Positions 45,234 through 56,155 of a DNA stretch of 64,000 bases are shown here, piece by piece (position 1 is the first letter of the stretch; the number at the start of each line of letters is the position of its first letter). The stretch comes from Bradyrhizobium sp. 170. GTDB taxonomy: Bacteria; Pseudomonadota; Alphaproteobacteria; Rhizobiales; Xanthobacteraceae. Both the position numbers and the translations under genes were made by a program. Location: NCBI RefSeq assembly GCF_023101085.1, contig NZ_CP064703.1:5394001-5458000 (forward strand). The letters run 5' to 3'. Below the pieces are notes generated by a model. That model was not told where the DNA came from. It saw nothing but the letters and a program-made list of their open reading frames with translations, and made no database searches.

Positions 45234-45440
45234 GGCAAACTCCCAACTATTAAGTCCTAAATCCTACGTCTCTTGCATTCACCGGATAAAAGCACAGATC
45301 GTGCCGTTACCCTCCCTTGCGCTTTCGCAGCAGACAGTGGACCATGCATCACTGGATGGCATGGTCATTGCTTGCATTGTCGTCTTGTTGCACGTCGGTC
45401 TCTCTGTATCCACCGACGCTTCCTACTGCAGGAACACACC

Positions 45441-46103
45441 ATGTCACGGCCGCGCATTCTCGTCATCAATCCCAACTCAAACCAGCTCGTTACACAAGGG
45501 CTGGAGCAAGCCTTGAAGCCGCTCGGCTTTGAAGGCGGACCGGAGATCGTCTGTGAGACGCTAACTGAAGGCCCCTACGGTATCGAGAGCCAGGCCGATG
45601 TCGACGGCGTAACGATGCCGCTGCGCCGCCTCGTCGAAGGCGACAACCACTCGGCCGCCTTCGTCATTGCCTGCTACAGCGATCCGGGCCTGCATGTCTG
45701 CCGCGAAGCGACCGACCGGCCCGTGTTCGGCATCGCCGAATGCGGCGTGCTGACGGCGCTCGCGCGCGCAGAAACCTTCGGCGTCATTGCAATCGCGCAG
45801 CGCTCGATCCGCCGCCATGTCCGCTACCTCAGGCAGATGGGCTTGACCGATCGCCTGACCAGGGAACGGCCGCTCAACATGAGCGTGGCGGAGACGGCGT
45901 CGGGCGAAGGAACGCTCGCAAAAATGATCGAGATCGGGCGCGCGCTCAGGGACGAAGACGGATCCGGCGCCATCGTGATGGGTTGTGCCGGCATGGCGCG
46001 TCACCGCCGGCCGCTGGAGCAGGCGCTCGGGATTCCCGTGATTGATCCGACCCAGGCGGCCGTGACCATGGCGCTGGGCACGGTGCAGTTCTCGCATCAC
46101 TGA
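45441..46103 (+). CDS. hyuE: Hydantoin racemase (Asp/Glu racemase superfamily)
   Basis: This 220-residue cofactor-independent racemase interconverts 5-substituted hydantoins. The start MSRPRILVINPNSNQLVT is typical. The two catalytic cysteines are Cys78 in VIACYSDPG and Cys182 in MGCAGM, close to positions 76 and 181 in the characterised Sinorhizobium enzyme. ATG 45441 has AGGA 8 nt upstream. It is divergent from hydA with a 207-bp shared region. The stop overlaps the convergent flavin reductase stop by 7 nt. Gene naming varies between species. Confidence 0.87.
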   Translation: MSRPRILVINPNSNQLVTQGLEQALKPLGFEGGPEIVCETLTEGPYGIESQADVDGVTMPLRRLVEGDNHSAAFVIACYSDPGLHVCREATDRPVFGIAECGVLTALARAETFGVIAIAQRSIRRHVRYLRQMGLTDRLTRERPLNMSVAETASGEGTLAKMIEIGRALRDEDGSGAIVMGCAGMARHRRPLEQALGIPVIDPTQAAVTMALGTVQFSHH

Positions 46104-46756
46104 CTTTGGTCGGACGTTTCGGCCGCTCCGTTGCGCGAAAGCCATTGCGCGTGGCTTTCGCGCGCCAGCGTAAAGGTATCGCGCTGAGCGGCGTAGAGAT
46201 TGCCGAACAAGCGCCCGATCGGGCGGTAGGCATCGAAATCGACATACATCTTTTCCTGGTCAATCAGCCCCTCCCGCGCGTGCAGGCGCAGCACCTCTCC
46301 GACGAGAAGCTCACGACCGGCCCCAAAGGCGAGCGCGACATGCTGTCGGCACTCGAGCGCGAAAGGCGCCGCAGCCAATCGCGGCACCGCGATATCGATC
46401 GACGGCAATGTCTTTAGCCCCGTCGCCTCCACTTCGCTGTCACCGGAGGGGAAGTCAATCGCACAGTCGTTCATGACTGCGGCCAGCGCCTCGTCCACCA
46501 AATGCACGACGAACTGCCCGCTGCGGTGGATGTTGCGCGTGGTGTCCTTGGGACTGAAATCGGCCTTGTGCTGCAGGCCGAGCACAAGAAGGGGCGGATC
46601 TTCGGAGAAGACATTGAAGAAGCTGAACGGCGCCGCGTTGACGCTACCATTCTCGTCGAGCGTCGTGACCAGCGCGATTGGCCGCGGCACGACGACGCCA
46701 CACAGCAGTTTGTAGCGGTCGTGCGGGTCAAGTTCGCGGAAGGAGATGCCGGACAT
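46097..46756 (-). CDS. Flavin reductase family protein (DIM6/NTAB type)
   Basis: This 219-residue FMN-binding split-barrel protein has CGVVVPRPIALVTTLDENGS, NAAPFSFFNVFSEDPPLLVL and DTTRNIHRSGQFVVHLVDE. Members reduce flavin for a partner monooxygenase or act as oxidoreductases themselves. It directly follows the N-carbamoyl hydrolase gene, with no gap. A possible partner is the flavin monooxygenase at 40559, although class B enzymes normally reduce their own flavin. Confidence 0.88.
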   Translation of the reverse strand: MSGISFRELDPHDRYKLLCGVVVPRPIALVTTLDENGSVNAAPFSFFNVFSEDPPLLVLGLQHKADFSPKDTTRNIHRSGQFVVHLVDEALAAVMNDCAIDFPSGDSEVEATGLKTLPSIDIAVPRLAAAPFALECRQHVALAFGAGRELLVGEVLRLHAREGLIDQEKMYVDFDAYRPIGRLFGNLYAAQRDTFTLARESHAQWLSRNGAAETSDQSQ

Positions 46757-47689
46757 CTAGTTTTCCGGAGGCTGCACCGCGCCGGTGCGGCTGGTGATCA
46801 GGCCGTAATGCTCGATGCGGCGGTGCATCGCGAAATTGAAGATCGTGTTCTTGCCAAATATGGTGGCGTCGAGATCGCAGGGATGAACCAGGAGTTCGTC
46901 ATCCTCGGTCCTGGCCTCGACGACAATCTCACCGTCCGGATCGACGATCAGGCTGCCACCGATCAAAGGATGGCCATCTTCGACGCCGGCCTTCGCAACG
47001 CATACGACCCAGGTCGAGTTCTGGTAAGCGCCGGCCTGCGCGGAGAGCCGGTTGTGAAACAGCCGCTTCTCGGGCCCCTCCTCGCTCTTCTCGGCATTGA
47101 CCGAGGGCGTGTTGTAGCCGATCAGCACCATCTCGACGCCTTGCAAGCCCATGACGCGATAGGTCTCCGGCCAGCGCCGGTCGTTGCAGACCGCCATGCC
47201 GAAGATGCCGCCGAGCGCACGCCAGACGTTGAAGCCGAGATCGCCCGGCTCGAAATAGCGCTTCTCCAGATGCTGGAACGCGCGTTTCGTGTCGAACTCC
47301 GAATGACCTGGCAGATGAACCTTGCGGTACTTGCCGACAATTTTTCTCGACTTGTCAGTGAGAATGCTAGTGTTGAAATGATGCCCATCCGGCGTCAGTT
47401 CGGCATAACCAAAATTCATCGCCATCCCGTGGTGGGCGGCTCGCTCAAACAAAGGCCTTGTCGCCGCATTCGGCATCTCGCGCTCGAACCAGGTATCAAC
47501 CTCGGCCTGATCCTCCATGTACCAGCGCGGAAAGAATGTGGTGAGTGCGAGCTCCGGATAGACGATCAGATCAGCGCCCTTTGCCTTGGCTTCATCCATC
47601 AGTGCAATCATGCGCTTCACGACGGCTTCACGGCTGTCGGCTTTCTGGATCGGGCCCAACTGGGCGGCGGCAACATTGATGATGCGCAT
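46757..47689 (-). CDS. N-carbamoyl-D-amino-acid hydrolase (nitrilase superfamily), copy 1
   Basis: This 310-residue nitrilase-fold enzyme releases D-amino acid, CO2 and ammonia from N-carbamoyl-D-amino acids. The catalytic triad is Glu46 (YPELALTTFFPRW), Lys123 (KYRKVHLPG) and Cys168 (AVCNDRRWPE). The overall sequence closely follows the Agrobacterium enzyme of 304 residues (FQHLEKRYFEPGDLGF, NTSIL). ATG 47689 gives the family N-terminus; an ATG 8 codons upstream is less likely. Together with hydA and the racemase it completes the hydantoinase route. Confidence 0.92.
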   Translation of the reverse strand: MRIINVAAAQLGPIQKADSREAVVKRMIALMDEAKAKGADLIVYPELALTTFFPRWYMEDQAEVDTWFEREMPNAATRPLFERAAHHGMAMNFGYAELTPDGHHFNTSILTDKSRKIVGKYRKVHLPGHSEFDTKRAFQHLEKRYFEPGDLGFNVWRALGGIFGMAVCNDRRWPETYRVMGLQGVEMVLIGYNTPSVNAEKSEEGPEKRLFHNRLSAQAGAYQNSTWVVCVAKAGVEDGHPLIGGSLIVDPDGEIVVEARTEDDELLVHPCDLDATIFGKNTIFNFAMHRRIEHYGLITSRTGAVQPPEN

Positions 47690-47841
47690 GGATAACTTTC
47701 TGGATGCTTCCATTTAAGGCTGCGTTGCACGAGAATAAAGCAGTCTGCGAAGATCGGAGTCCTATCTGGCTCAATCGAAGCCAGCAGTTAAAGTTTTGGT
47801 CCACTCGAAGTCAATTCCAGAGACAGTCCGCGACACGCACA

Positions 47842-48824
47842 TCAGTTCTGTTCCGGCAGCACTTTGAGATGACACGCCACCCATTGACTGCCTTCGGCCG
47901 ACCGAAGCTCCGGCTCTTCCGTACGGCAGCGATCGAACACGTAGGGACACCTGGTGTGGAAGCGGCAACCGCTGGGCGGATTGATCGGGCTCGGCACGTC
48001 CCCTTTCAGGATGATCGGGTTGCGAATGGCCCCGGGCTCCGGTACCGGCACGGCTGACAGCAGAGCCCTGGTGTAAGGATGCCTCGGCGCCGTGAATATC
48101 TGCTGTCTTCCCGCCATCTCGACGATCTTGCCGAGATACATGACGGCAACGCGATGCGTCATGTGCTCGACAATTGCGAGGTCGTGACTGATGAAGAGCA
48201 GCGCAAGGCCGAACTCCCGCTGCAGATCCTGCAACAGGTTCACGATCTGCGCCTTGACGGAGACGTCGAGCGCCGACACCGCCTCATCGCAGACGATCAG
48301 TTCGGGCTCCGCGGCAAGCGCTCGGGCGATCCCGATGCGCTGGCGCTGGCCGCCCGAGAATTCGTGAGGCCGGCGGCCCAGCGCGTCGCGCGGCAGCCGC
48401 ACGGTGTCCATCAGCGCCGCAACCTTCGCATCGAGTTCGGCGGCAGATTTAGCGAGGCCGAAATTGCGGATCGGCTCGGCCAGGATATCGCGGACACGCA
48501 TCCGCGGATTGAGGCTGGAGAACGGATCCTGGAACACCACTTGGACGCGGCGGCGCATGCTGCGCAAGCCCCCGGGCGAAAGATCGTCGATCCGCTGGCC
48601 ATCCAGCACCACCTGGCCGGCGGTGATGTCGAACAGCCGCAGGATGGCCCGGCCGACCGTCGACTTGCCGCAGCCGGACTCGCCAACGAGAGACAGCGTC
48701 TCGCCACGCTCGACCTCAAAGGACACGCCGTCCACGGCGTAGACCCAGTTGGACTTGCGGCTGAACAAGCCGCCGCGGACCGGAAAATGCTTCTTGAGGT
48801 CGTTGACCTGGAGCAATGGGGCGC

Positions 48825-48828
<4 letters not shown>
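47842..48828 (-). CDS. Peptide-type ABC transporter ATPase, DppF-like
   Basis: This 328-residue ATPase has [31 protein letters not shown] and [15 protein letters not shown]. The C-terminal oligopeptide-transporter extension carries four cysteines ([20 protein letters not shown], and CHLK), the region now known to bind an Fe-S cluster in DppD/F. ATG 48828 overlaps the DppD-like stop. It is the last gene of the receptor-B-C-D-F unit. Confidence 0.95.
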
Positions 48829-49814
<986 letters not shown>

Positions 49815-49818
49815 CGGA

Positions 49819-50742
49819 TCAGAGACTCTTGGCCATTCGCGGATCGAGCGCATCACGCAGGCCGTCACCAAGCAGGTTGACGGCGAGCACGGTGACGGAC
49901 AGAAACGCGGCGGGAAAGAACACGATGTAAGGCTTGACCTGCCAGAGCGCCCTGCCCTCGGCCATGATGTTGCCCCAGGACGGAATGGTGGGTGGCGTGC
50001 CGGCGCCGATGAAGGAGAGGATCGACTCCACGATCATAGCGCTGGCGCAGATATAGGTCGCCTGGACCAGCATCGGCGCCAGCGTGTTCGGCAGGATGTG
50101 GCGAAGGATGACCATCGGCGTTCGCGTGCCCGAGGCCGTGGCGGCGTCCACATAGGGCTGCTCGCGCAGCGACAACACGACACTGCGCACCAGCCGCGAG
50201 ACGCGCGGAACTTCGGCAATCGTGATGGCCAGGATGACGTTGCCGACGCTCGCGCGCGTCAGCGCCATCAGTGCGACGGCCAGCAAAATCGGCGGTATCG
50301 ACATCAGCCCGTCCATGAACCGCATCAGGATGCTGTCCGCCCATCGCACGAAGCCCGAGACGAGGCCGATGGCGAGACCGGCGAGTGAGGACAGTATGGC
50401 TACCGACAAGCCCACGGTGAGCGACACCCGTGCCCCGTAGAGCACGCGTGAATAGATGTCGCGGCCCAGCAGGTCGGTGCCGAACCAGAAATCCGCGGAA
50501 GGCAGGCGCGTACGCTTGGCGGGCGCGAGCGCGGTGGGATCGACGGTTCCGAGCCAGGGCGCGAAGATTCCGACCAATACGAGGCAGAGCAGCAAGGCGC
50601 CGCCGATCGCAACCGTCGGATGATTGCGCAGGAAGCCGAACACACCGCGCCGGATGGCCACCGGCAGCAGCAGGTCTGGCAGTTGCGGCGAGATGACGAG
50701 GCCCGGCGGCACCGGCGCCGTGCTTGATGTGGAGATGCTCAA
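49819..50742 (-). CDS. Peptide-type ABC transporter permease, DppC-like
   Basis: This 307-residue permease has [35 protein letters not shown], the EAA loop [22 protein letters not shown] and a C-terminal [15 protein letters not shown] Pro-rich 25-residue cytoplasmic leader precedes helix 1. It overlaps the DppB-like gene by 4 nt. Confidence 0.94.
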   Translation of the reverse strand: MSISTSSTAPVPPGLVISPQLPDLLLPVAIRRGVFGFLRNHPTVAIGGALLLCLVLVGIFAPWLGTVDPTALAPAKRTRLPSADFWFGTDLLGRDIYSRVLYGARVSLTVGLSVAILSSLAGLAIGLVSGFVRWADSILMRFMDGLMSIPPILLAVALMALTRASVGNVILAITIAEVPRVSRLVRSVVLSLREQPYVDAATASGTRTPMVILRHILPNTLAPMLVQATYICASAMIVESILSFIGAGTPPTIPSWGNIMAEGRALWQVKPYIVFFPAAFLSVTVLAVNLLGDGLRDALDPRMAKSL

Positions 50743-51680
50743 TAGCGGATCCTCGGATCGACCAGGGTGTAGGTGACGTCGACCATCAGGTTGACGAGCA
50801 CATAGAGGAAGCTGAACAGCAGGACGATGCCCTGGATGACCGGGTAGTCACGGCGCAGGATCGCGTCGATCGTCAACCGGCCAAGGCCGGGGATGGCGAA
50901 CACGCTTTCGGTCACCACCGCGCCGCCGATCAGCAGCGCAATGCCGATACCGATCACCGTCACGATCGGCACGGCTGCGTTTTTAAGCGCGTGAACGAAC
51001 AGGATGTTGCGCTGCCCGAGGCCTTTGGCGCGGGCGGTGCGGACATAATCCTGCTGCAGCACCTCGAGCATGGAGGCGCGGGTAATGCGCGCGATCAGCG
51101 CGATATAGACGGAGCCGAGGGCAAGTGCCGGCAGAATCAGGTTCTTCAGCCATGGCCAGACGCCCGCAGTCAACGGCGTGTAGCCCTGCACGGGCAGCCA
51201 TTCGAACTGCAGTGCGAATACATAGGCAAGGACGTATCCGACAACAAAGACGGGAAGCGAGAAGGCGAACACGGCGAATGCCATGATGGTGCGGTCGATC
51301 CAGCTTCCCGCCTTCCACGCCGCCGCCACGCCGAGCGGCACCGCGACAAGGATGGTCAGGACGAGCGTAATCGCCATCAGCGAGAGCGTCGGCTCGATGC
51401 GCTGCGCGATCATCGCGGAGACCGGCAGGTTGGTGAAGATCGAGGTGCCGAGATCGCCATGCAGGATGTGCCAGAGCCAGGTTCCGAACTGGATCAGAAA
51501 CGGCCGGTCGAGGCCGAGGCCCTGGCGTATGCGCTCAACGTCGGCGGGGCTCGCCTGATCGCCTGCGATCACCGCGGCCGGATCGCCCGGCGCGATGTAG
51601 AGCAGACTGAAGACGAACAGCGCAACGATCCCCATCACGGGCAAGGTCGAGAGAAGGCGCCGAAGGATATACGAGACCAT
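50739..51680 (-). CDS. Peptide-type ABC transporter permease, DppB-like
   Basis: This 313-residue permease begins MVSYILRRLLSTLPVMGIVA and shows YIAPGDPAAVIAG, the EAA loop YVRTARAKGLGQRNILFVHALKN and a C-terminal [16 protein letters not shown]. The binding protein is encoded 17 nt upstream. Confidence 0.94.
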   Translation of the reverse strand: MVSYILRRLLSTLPVMGIVALFVFSLLYIAPGDPAAVIAGDQASPADVERIRQGLGLDRPFLIQFGTWLWHILHGDLGTSIFTNLPVSAMIAQRIEPTLSLMAITLVLTILVAVPLGVAAAWKAGSWIDRTIMAFAVFAFSLPVFVVGYVLAYVFALQFEWLPVQGYTPLTAGVWPWLKNLILPALALGSVYIALIARITRASMLEVLQQDYVRTARAKGLGQRNILFVHALKNAAVPIVTVIGIGIALLIGGAVVTESVFAIPGLGRLTIDAILRRDYPVIQGIVLLFSFLYVLVNLMVDVTYTLVDPRIRY

Positions 51681-51697
51681 GTGGGTTTACTGCGCCG

Positions 51698-53302
51698 TCA
51701 TGCGGTCTTTGACACGCCCCAGAAGAAGGGCAGCGGCCCCTTCGCGATACCGGCGACGTTCTTGCGCCACGCCGTGTAGCTCAGGAAGAAACCGGTCGGC
51801 GCATAGACCACGTCGTCGATCGCCGCCTTGTTGAGGCGTTTCACCGCAGCCTTCTCCTCATCGAGATTTTTGGCGTCGAACCACGCCGTGACTTCTTTTT
51901 CCACGACCTCGCTCGTGGGCCAGCCAAACCACGCCTTGTCGCCATTGGCGCGAATGGCGTTGTAGGCGGCGGGACTGATGCAGTCCGCGCCGGCGTGCCA
52001 GGTGTGAAACATCCCCCAGCCGCCCTGGCCCGGCGGCGTCTTCTGGGCGCGGCGGGAGCCGACCGTCCCCCAATCGGTCGCAACGAAGTCGACATTCATT
52101 CCGATTTGCTTCAACAGATCGGCGGTGACATCGCCTTGCGCCTTGGTGATCGGCTGATCCTGCGCCACGACGCAGGTGACCGGCTGGCTTGAATAGCCGC
52201 TCTCGGCAAGCAGCTTCTTGGCCATTGCGAGATCGCGCTTGCCTTTCAGTATCTCGCCGCCCTCTTCCGTGTAGAGCGGTGTATCCGGCGTGAAGAAGCC
52301 CGGCAGCGGCTTCCAGAGCGCGGTATCGTCGCCGACCAGCGCGCGCATGTAGTCTTCCTGGCTCAGCGCCGCGAGCACGGCACGCCGCACCTTCACATCG
52401 TTGAAGGGCGGATGCAGGTGGTTCATCCGGAATGAGCCGATGTTGCCGAGGGGATCGGCGATATCGACGTTGATGTTGCGGTTCTTCTTGAGCGACGGCA
52501 CGAGATCGGTGATGGGGCTCTCCCACCAATCGACCTCGCCATTCTGAAGTGCTGCCGCCGCCGTGGCGGGATCCGGGATCACCACCCATTCGATGCGGTC
52601 AACCAACATCTGCTTGCCGCCGGCCAGCCAGGACGTCTTCTCCTGCCGCGGCGTGTAATCGGCAAACTTCTCGAACACCGCCTTGGCGCCGGGCACCCAT
52701 TCGCCCTTTGCAAACTTCATCGGGCCCGAGCCGATATATTCGGGGATCTGCTTGAACGGATCGGTCTGGGCGATACGCTCCGGCATGATGAACGCGCAGG
52801 GCGTGCTATTCTTGCCCAACGCCAGCAGCATCTTCGGATAAGGCGCCTTCAGCGACCATTTGAAGGTCCTGTCGTCGACGGCAGTAAGCTCGTTCTGGAT
52901 CGCCTTGAGCATCAGGCCCATCGGATCGCGCGCCGACCAGCGCGCGAGACTCGCCACCACATCCTTGCTGCGGACCGGCTCGCCGTCGTGAAACTTCAGC
53001 CCCGGCCGGAGCCGAAAGGTCCAGACCAGCCCGTCATCAGACACCTCCTCGGATTCGACCATCTGGCGCTGCGGCTGCAGCGTGGCGTCGAGGCCATAGA
53101 GGGTGTCCCACACCAGCGCAGCCGCGTTGCGCACGACGTACTGGGTCCCCCAGATCGGGTCGAAATTCGCGAGGTTGGCCTGCGGCACAAACCGCAGCGT
53201 GCGCGCGGCGGCGCCTTGGGAAAGCGCCGGCATCGAAAGGCCACCCGTCGCCGCCAGGCTGCCTACCCCAGCCAATCCCTTCAACACAGTCCTGCGATCC
53301 AT
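51698..53302 (-). CDS. Peptide-type ABC binding protein, Tat-exported
   Basis: This 534-residue SBP_bac_5 receptor has a twin-arginine leader (MDRRTVLKGLAGVGSLAATG, ending SMPALSQ). The mature start TLRFVPQANLANFDPIWGTQ, the block WTFRLRPGLKFHDGEPVRSK and HLHPPFNDVKVRRAVLAAL are typical. It is a paralogue of the receptor at 56152-57735 (same ARD, MPERIA-QTDPF and SGP-FA positions). The 234-nt gap upstream (53303-53536) probably holds a promoter for this receptor-B-C-D-F unit; I see no clear consensus. Confidence 0.93.
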   Translation of the reverse strand: MDRRTVLKGLAGVGSLAATGGLSMPALSQGAAARTLRFVPQANLANFDPIWGTQYVVRNAAALVWDTLYGLDATLQPQRQMVESEEVSDDGLVWTFRLRPGLKFHDGEPVRSKDVVASLARWSARDPMGLMLKAIQNELTAVDDRTFKWSLKAPYPKMLLALGKNSTPCAFIMPERIAQTDPFKQIPEYIGSGPMKFAKGEWVPGAKAVFEKFADYTPRQEKTSWLAGGKQMLVDRIEWVVIPDPATAAAALQNGEVDWWESPITDLVPSLKKNRNINVDIADPLGNIGSFRMNHLHPPFNDVKVRRAVLAALSQEDYMRALVGDDTALWKPLPGFFTPDTPLYTEEGGEILKGKRDLAMAKKLLAESGYSSQPVTCVVAQDQPITKAQGDVTADLLKQIGMNVDFVATDWGTVGSRRAQKTPPGQGGWGMFHTWHAGADCISPAAYNAIRANGDKAWFGWPTSEVVEKEVTAWFDAKNLDEEKAAVKRLNKAAIDDVVYAPTGFFLSYTAWRKNVAGIAKGPLPFFWGVSKTA

Positions 53303-53536
53303 GGAGTTCTCCCAGTTTCGGGTTGTATGGCGGTTCCGACCAATTCATTGGCCGAAGGTTCGATGCCGCGTGAGGTGAAACGGGCCAGTCAAACCGATGC
53401 CAAATCAGTCTCCGTTTTCTTGCAAGCGGTATGCCAGCACGGCCCACTCGCGCGGCTGCCAGTTTCCGGCTGCCCACACGGGAAGCCCTTTCGGGCGATC
53501 ACATTTTTGCGCGGTCATATCCATCTGCGGTTCTGC

Positions 53537-54706
53537 CTAACCTGCGAGCTGTTTGAACTTCGATGATTGCTGCGGATGCCACCAACGACCGGCAATGACG
53601 ACGCCTTCGGACGCGATCTTGCGGTCGCCGATCAGGTGCTCGCCGACGGCGTCGACATAATCGAACTGGCCTTGCTGGACCGAGATGAGGGTGGCGTCTC
53701 CCGCGCTTCCCGGCTTGAGGCTGCCGAGTTCGGGACGTCGCAGCGCCATCGCCGCGTTGACCGTCGAAGCCGCGACCACATCGGCGAGCGGCATGCCCAT
53801 GCACAGAAACTTGGACATGGTCGTCACTTGGTCGAAGGCCGGCCCGTCGATGCACAGAGTATGAACGTCAGAGGAGATGGTGTCGGGATAGAAGCCGTTG
53901 GCAAGCATAGCGCGCGCGGTCTTGAAGGCGAATGAGCCTTTGCCGTGGCCGATGTCGAACAACACGCCGCGTTCGCGCGCCTCCAGCACCCCCCTCTTCA
54001 CCGTGCCCTGGGCGGTGGCGGGCGTGTTGGGAAACGGCCGGAACGCATGCGTGAGGACGTCGCCCGGACGCAGACGGGCAAGCACCTCCTCGTAGCTCGG
54101 CGGCGGATGGTCGATATGCGCCATCAGCGGCATTCCAACCTCTTCGGCGACCTCAAGCGCGATGTCGAGCGGCACGATCCCCGAGGTTCCCGAGGCGTGG
54201 AGCCCTACCCGCACCTTGATGCCGACGATGAGGTCGCGGTTTTGCTCGGCTACCTTGACGGCGTCGATCGGGTTCATCAGCCGCATCTCCTCGCTCTCGC
54301 CGACCATGACCCGGTGCGAGAAGCCGTAGATGCCGGCGTGGGAGACGTGCAGATAGGCCAGAATGCGGACCTGGCTTGGCTCGATGACGTGCTTGCGGAA
54401 GCCGGCGAAATTACCCGGGCCGGCGCTGCCGGTGTCGACCGCCGTGGTGACGCCGGAGGTACGGCAGAAATCCTCGGCGTCGATGCCGAGCGAGGTACCG
54501 CCCCAATAGACGTGGGTGTGCAGATCGATCAATCCGGGGGTGACGATGTAGTCAGACACGTCCCGCACATCGGTTCCGGGATCGGCCTTGAGCTCGCTTC
54601 CGACCATCGCCACCTTGCCGCCGGCGAAGGCGACATCCGTCACGGCGTCGAGCTTCTGGGAGGGGTCAACCACCCGGCCGCCGCGCAGGATCAAATCGAA
54701 AGGCAT
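53537..54706 (-). CDS. COG3964-like metallo-dependent hydrolase
   Basis: This 389-residue amidohydrolase has LILRGGRVVDPSQKLDAVTD, the metal pair in DLHTHVYWGG, Lys in IVGIKVRVGLH, His in LMAHIDHPP, LFDIGHGKGSF and Asp in ISSDVHTLC. Characterised COG3964 members cleave acyl esters such as acetyl-(R)-mandelate (from memory), so ester or amide hydrolysis is plausible. It is related to the first gene of the molybdenum hydroxylase operon (33170). ATG 54706 has AGGAG 7 nt upstream. Confidence 0.87.
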   Translation of the reverse strand: MPFDLILRGGRVVDPSQKLDAVTDVAFAGGKVAMVGSELKADPGTDVRDVSDYIVTPGLIDLHTHVYWGGTSLGIDAEDFCRTSGVTTAVDTGSAGPGNFAGFRKHVIEPSQVRILAYLHVSHAGIYGFSHRVMVGESEEMRLMNPIDAVKVAEQNRDLIVGIKVRVGLHASGTSGIVPLDIALEVAEEVGMPLMAHIDHPPPSYEEVLARLRPGDVLTHAFRPFPNTPATAQGTVKRGVLEARERGVLFDIGHGKGSFAFKTARAMLANGFYPDTISSDVHTLCIDGPAFDQVTTMSKFLCMGMPLADVVAASTVNAAMALRRPELGSLKPGSAGDATLISVQQGQFDYVDAVGEHLIGDRKIASEGVVIAGRWWHPQQSSKFKQLAG

Positions 54707-54734
54707 CGTTATCTCCTGAAATGACGGAAGCAGC

Positions 54735-54749
54735 GCGAGGGTGCCTCGC
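54735..54749 (-). other. Short intercistronic hairpin
   Basis: GCGAGG-GTG-CCTCGC is a perfect small stem-loop in the 75-nt gap between the two amidohydrolase genes. There is no T-run. It could tune expression or be chance. Confidence 0.35.
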
Positions 54750-54781
54750 CCATCCACGGAAGCGCGTGCACCGACGAGCCG

Positions 54782-56155
54782 TCAGCCATCGAAGGCCGCC
54801 TGGGCTTCCGGCAAATCCCAGATCTTGCCGATCGCCGCGTTCGCGGCCGAGATCATCGCGGTCTCGTCACCGTGAATGTATCGGCCCGCATCGATCAGCA
54901 CACGACCGTCAACGATGACCTGATCGATGTTGGCGCGGTTTCCGAGCGCAACGAGCCCGCGGCGCGGGTCGAACAACGGCTGCAAATGGGGGTGGGTCAG
55001 ATCGACCACGGTGAGATCGGCGGTGGAGCCCGGCGCGATTGTCCCGAGGTCCGGTCGCTTGATGACCGCCGCCGCGGTTGCAGTGACCGACTCGATCAAC
55101 TCCGGTGCATTGGCTACATCCGCGCGGCTGGATACAATCTTCGAGATCATCGACGCGGCGTTGAGTTCGCCGAGCAGGTCCATGTTGTAACCATCGGTTC
55201 CGACCACCGTCCGGACGCCGTGCTCCGCGAATCGGCCGAACGCCGCGGTAATGCCCGAGCGGGCAAACACGCGCGGGCAGTTCAGCACCGTGGCACCCTT
55301 CGCCGCCATCAGCTTCAAATCATTATCAGTGCTCGCGATGCAGTGCGCGGCCATAAGATCAGGTGCCAGAAGGCCCAGCCAGTCCAGATATTCGGCCGGC
55401 GTGCGACCGCCGTGCCGGCTCCCGATCGTAGCAACCTCGGCCTGGCTTTGTGCGAGATGGGTGGTGATGGGAATGTCGAGTTCGCGCGCGCGAGCGGCGC
55501 ACGCCCGCAGCAAATCCGGACCGCAGGTGTCGGTCGCGTGCGGGCTCATCGCAAGGCCAATCCGGCCGTCGCCTCGCCCGTTCCAGCGCTGATAGAGCGC
55601 GTTCCAGGTGTCCATATCGGCCTGGCCGTCATCGCCCGCGTAATGCACCACGCCATCGGGACCGGCCTTGGCATCCGACGTGGAGAACAGGTAGGGCGCG
55701 CCGTAGAAGCGGATGCCCATTTCCTCGGCGGCATCGAACATCTCCGGGATGGTGTTGCGGAACGGCTCCATTACCGTGGTGGCGCCGCCCTTCAGCAATT
55801 GCAGGATGCCGAGCCGCGCGATCGCGAGCCGCTCTTGCGGTGACAGCAGGTCGGCGCCGCGCTTGGTCAGCGGCAGCAATACCGTATAGACGATGCTCTG
55901 ATTGTTCCTCCGACCATTGCCGTCTTCGGTGTGCGTCCGGGCGACGGCTTCGCTGAAGCAGTGGTTGTGCAGGTTCAGAAGGCCGGGCAGCACGAAACGG
56001 CCCGGTCTGTCGAAGACCTCGGTGGCCGACGGCCGGTCGCGCGTGACGGCGGCGATCCGTTTGCCTTCGAGCAACACCCAATGATCGCGCAGCACCTCCT
56101 GCGCGCCATCTTTTCGCGACAACACATAGCTGCCAAAGATCGCGGTGGTACTCAT
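54782..56155 (-). CDS. Amidohydrolase of the ATZ/TRZ (cytosine/guanine deaminase-like) family
   Basis: This 457-residue mononuclear amidohydrolase has the first metal pair His63 and His65 (LLNLHNHCF), His in THLAQSQAEV and AAHCIASTDND, and Asp in VGTDGYNMD. This COG0402 group includes deaminases and dechlorinases of triazines, purines, pterins and other N-heterocycles. With hydantoinase and imidase-like genes nearby, removal of an amino or other leaving group from a ring is likely. ATG 56155 overlaps the upstream receptor stop (ATGA), so it is co-transcribed with it. Confidence 0.9.
   Translation of the reverse strand: MSTTAIFGSYVLSRKDGAQEVLRDHWVLLEGKRIAAVTRDRPSATEVFDRPGRFVLPGLLNLHNHCFSEAVARTHTEDGNGRRNNQSIVYTVLLPLTKRGADLLSPQERLAIARLGILQLLKGGATTVMEPFRNTIPEMFDAAEEMGIRFYGAPYLFSTSDAKAGPDGVVHYAGDDGQADMDTWNALYQRWNGRGDGRIGLAMSPHATDTCGPDLLRACAARARELDIPITTHLAQSQAEVATIGSRHGGRTPAEYLDWLGLLAPDLMAAHCIASTDNDLKLMAAKGATVLNCPRVFARSGITAAFGRFAEHGVRTVVGTDGYNMDLLGELNAASMISKIVSSRADVANAPELIESVTATAAAVIKRPDLGTIAPGSTADLTVVDLTHPHLQPLFDPRRGLVALGNRANIDQVIVDGRVLIDAGRYIHGDETAMISAANAAIGKIWDLPEAQAAFDG

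Noticed and set aside
43689..45260. 523-codon plus-strand open frame over the hydantoinase gene
   Set aside because: It is antisense to hydA, whose metal ligands are all present; its own translation shows no family pattern.
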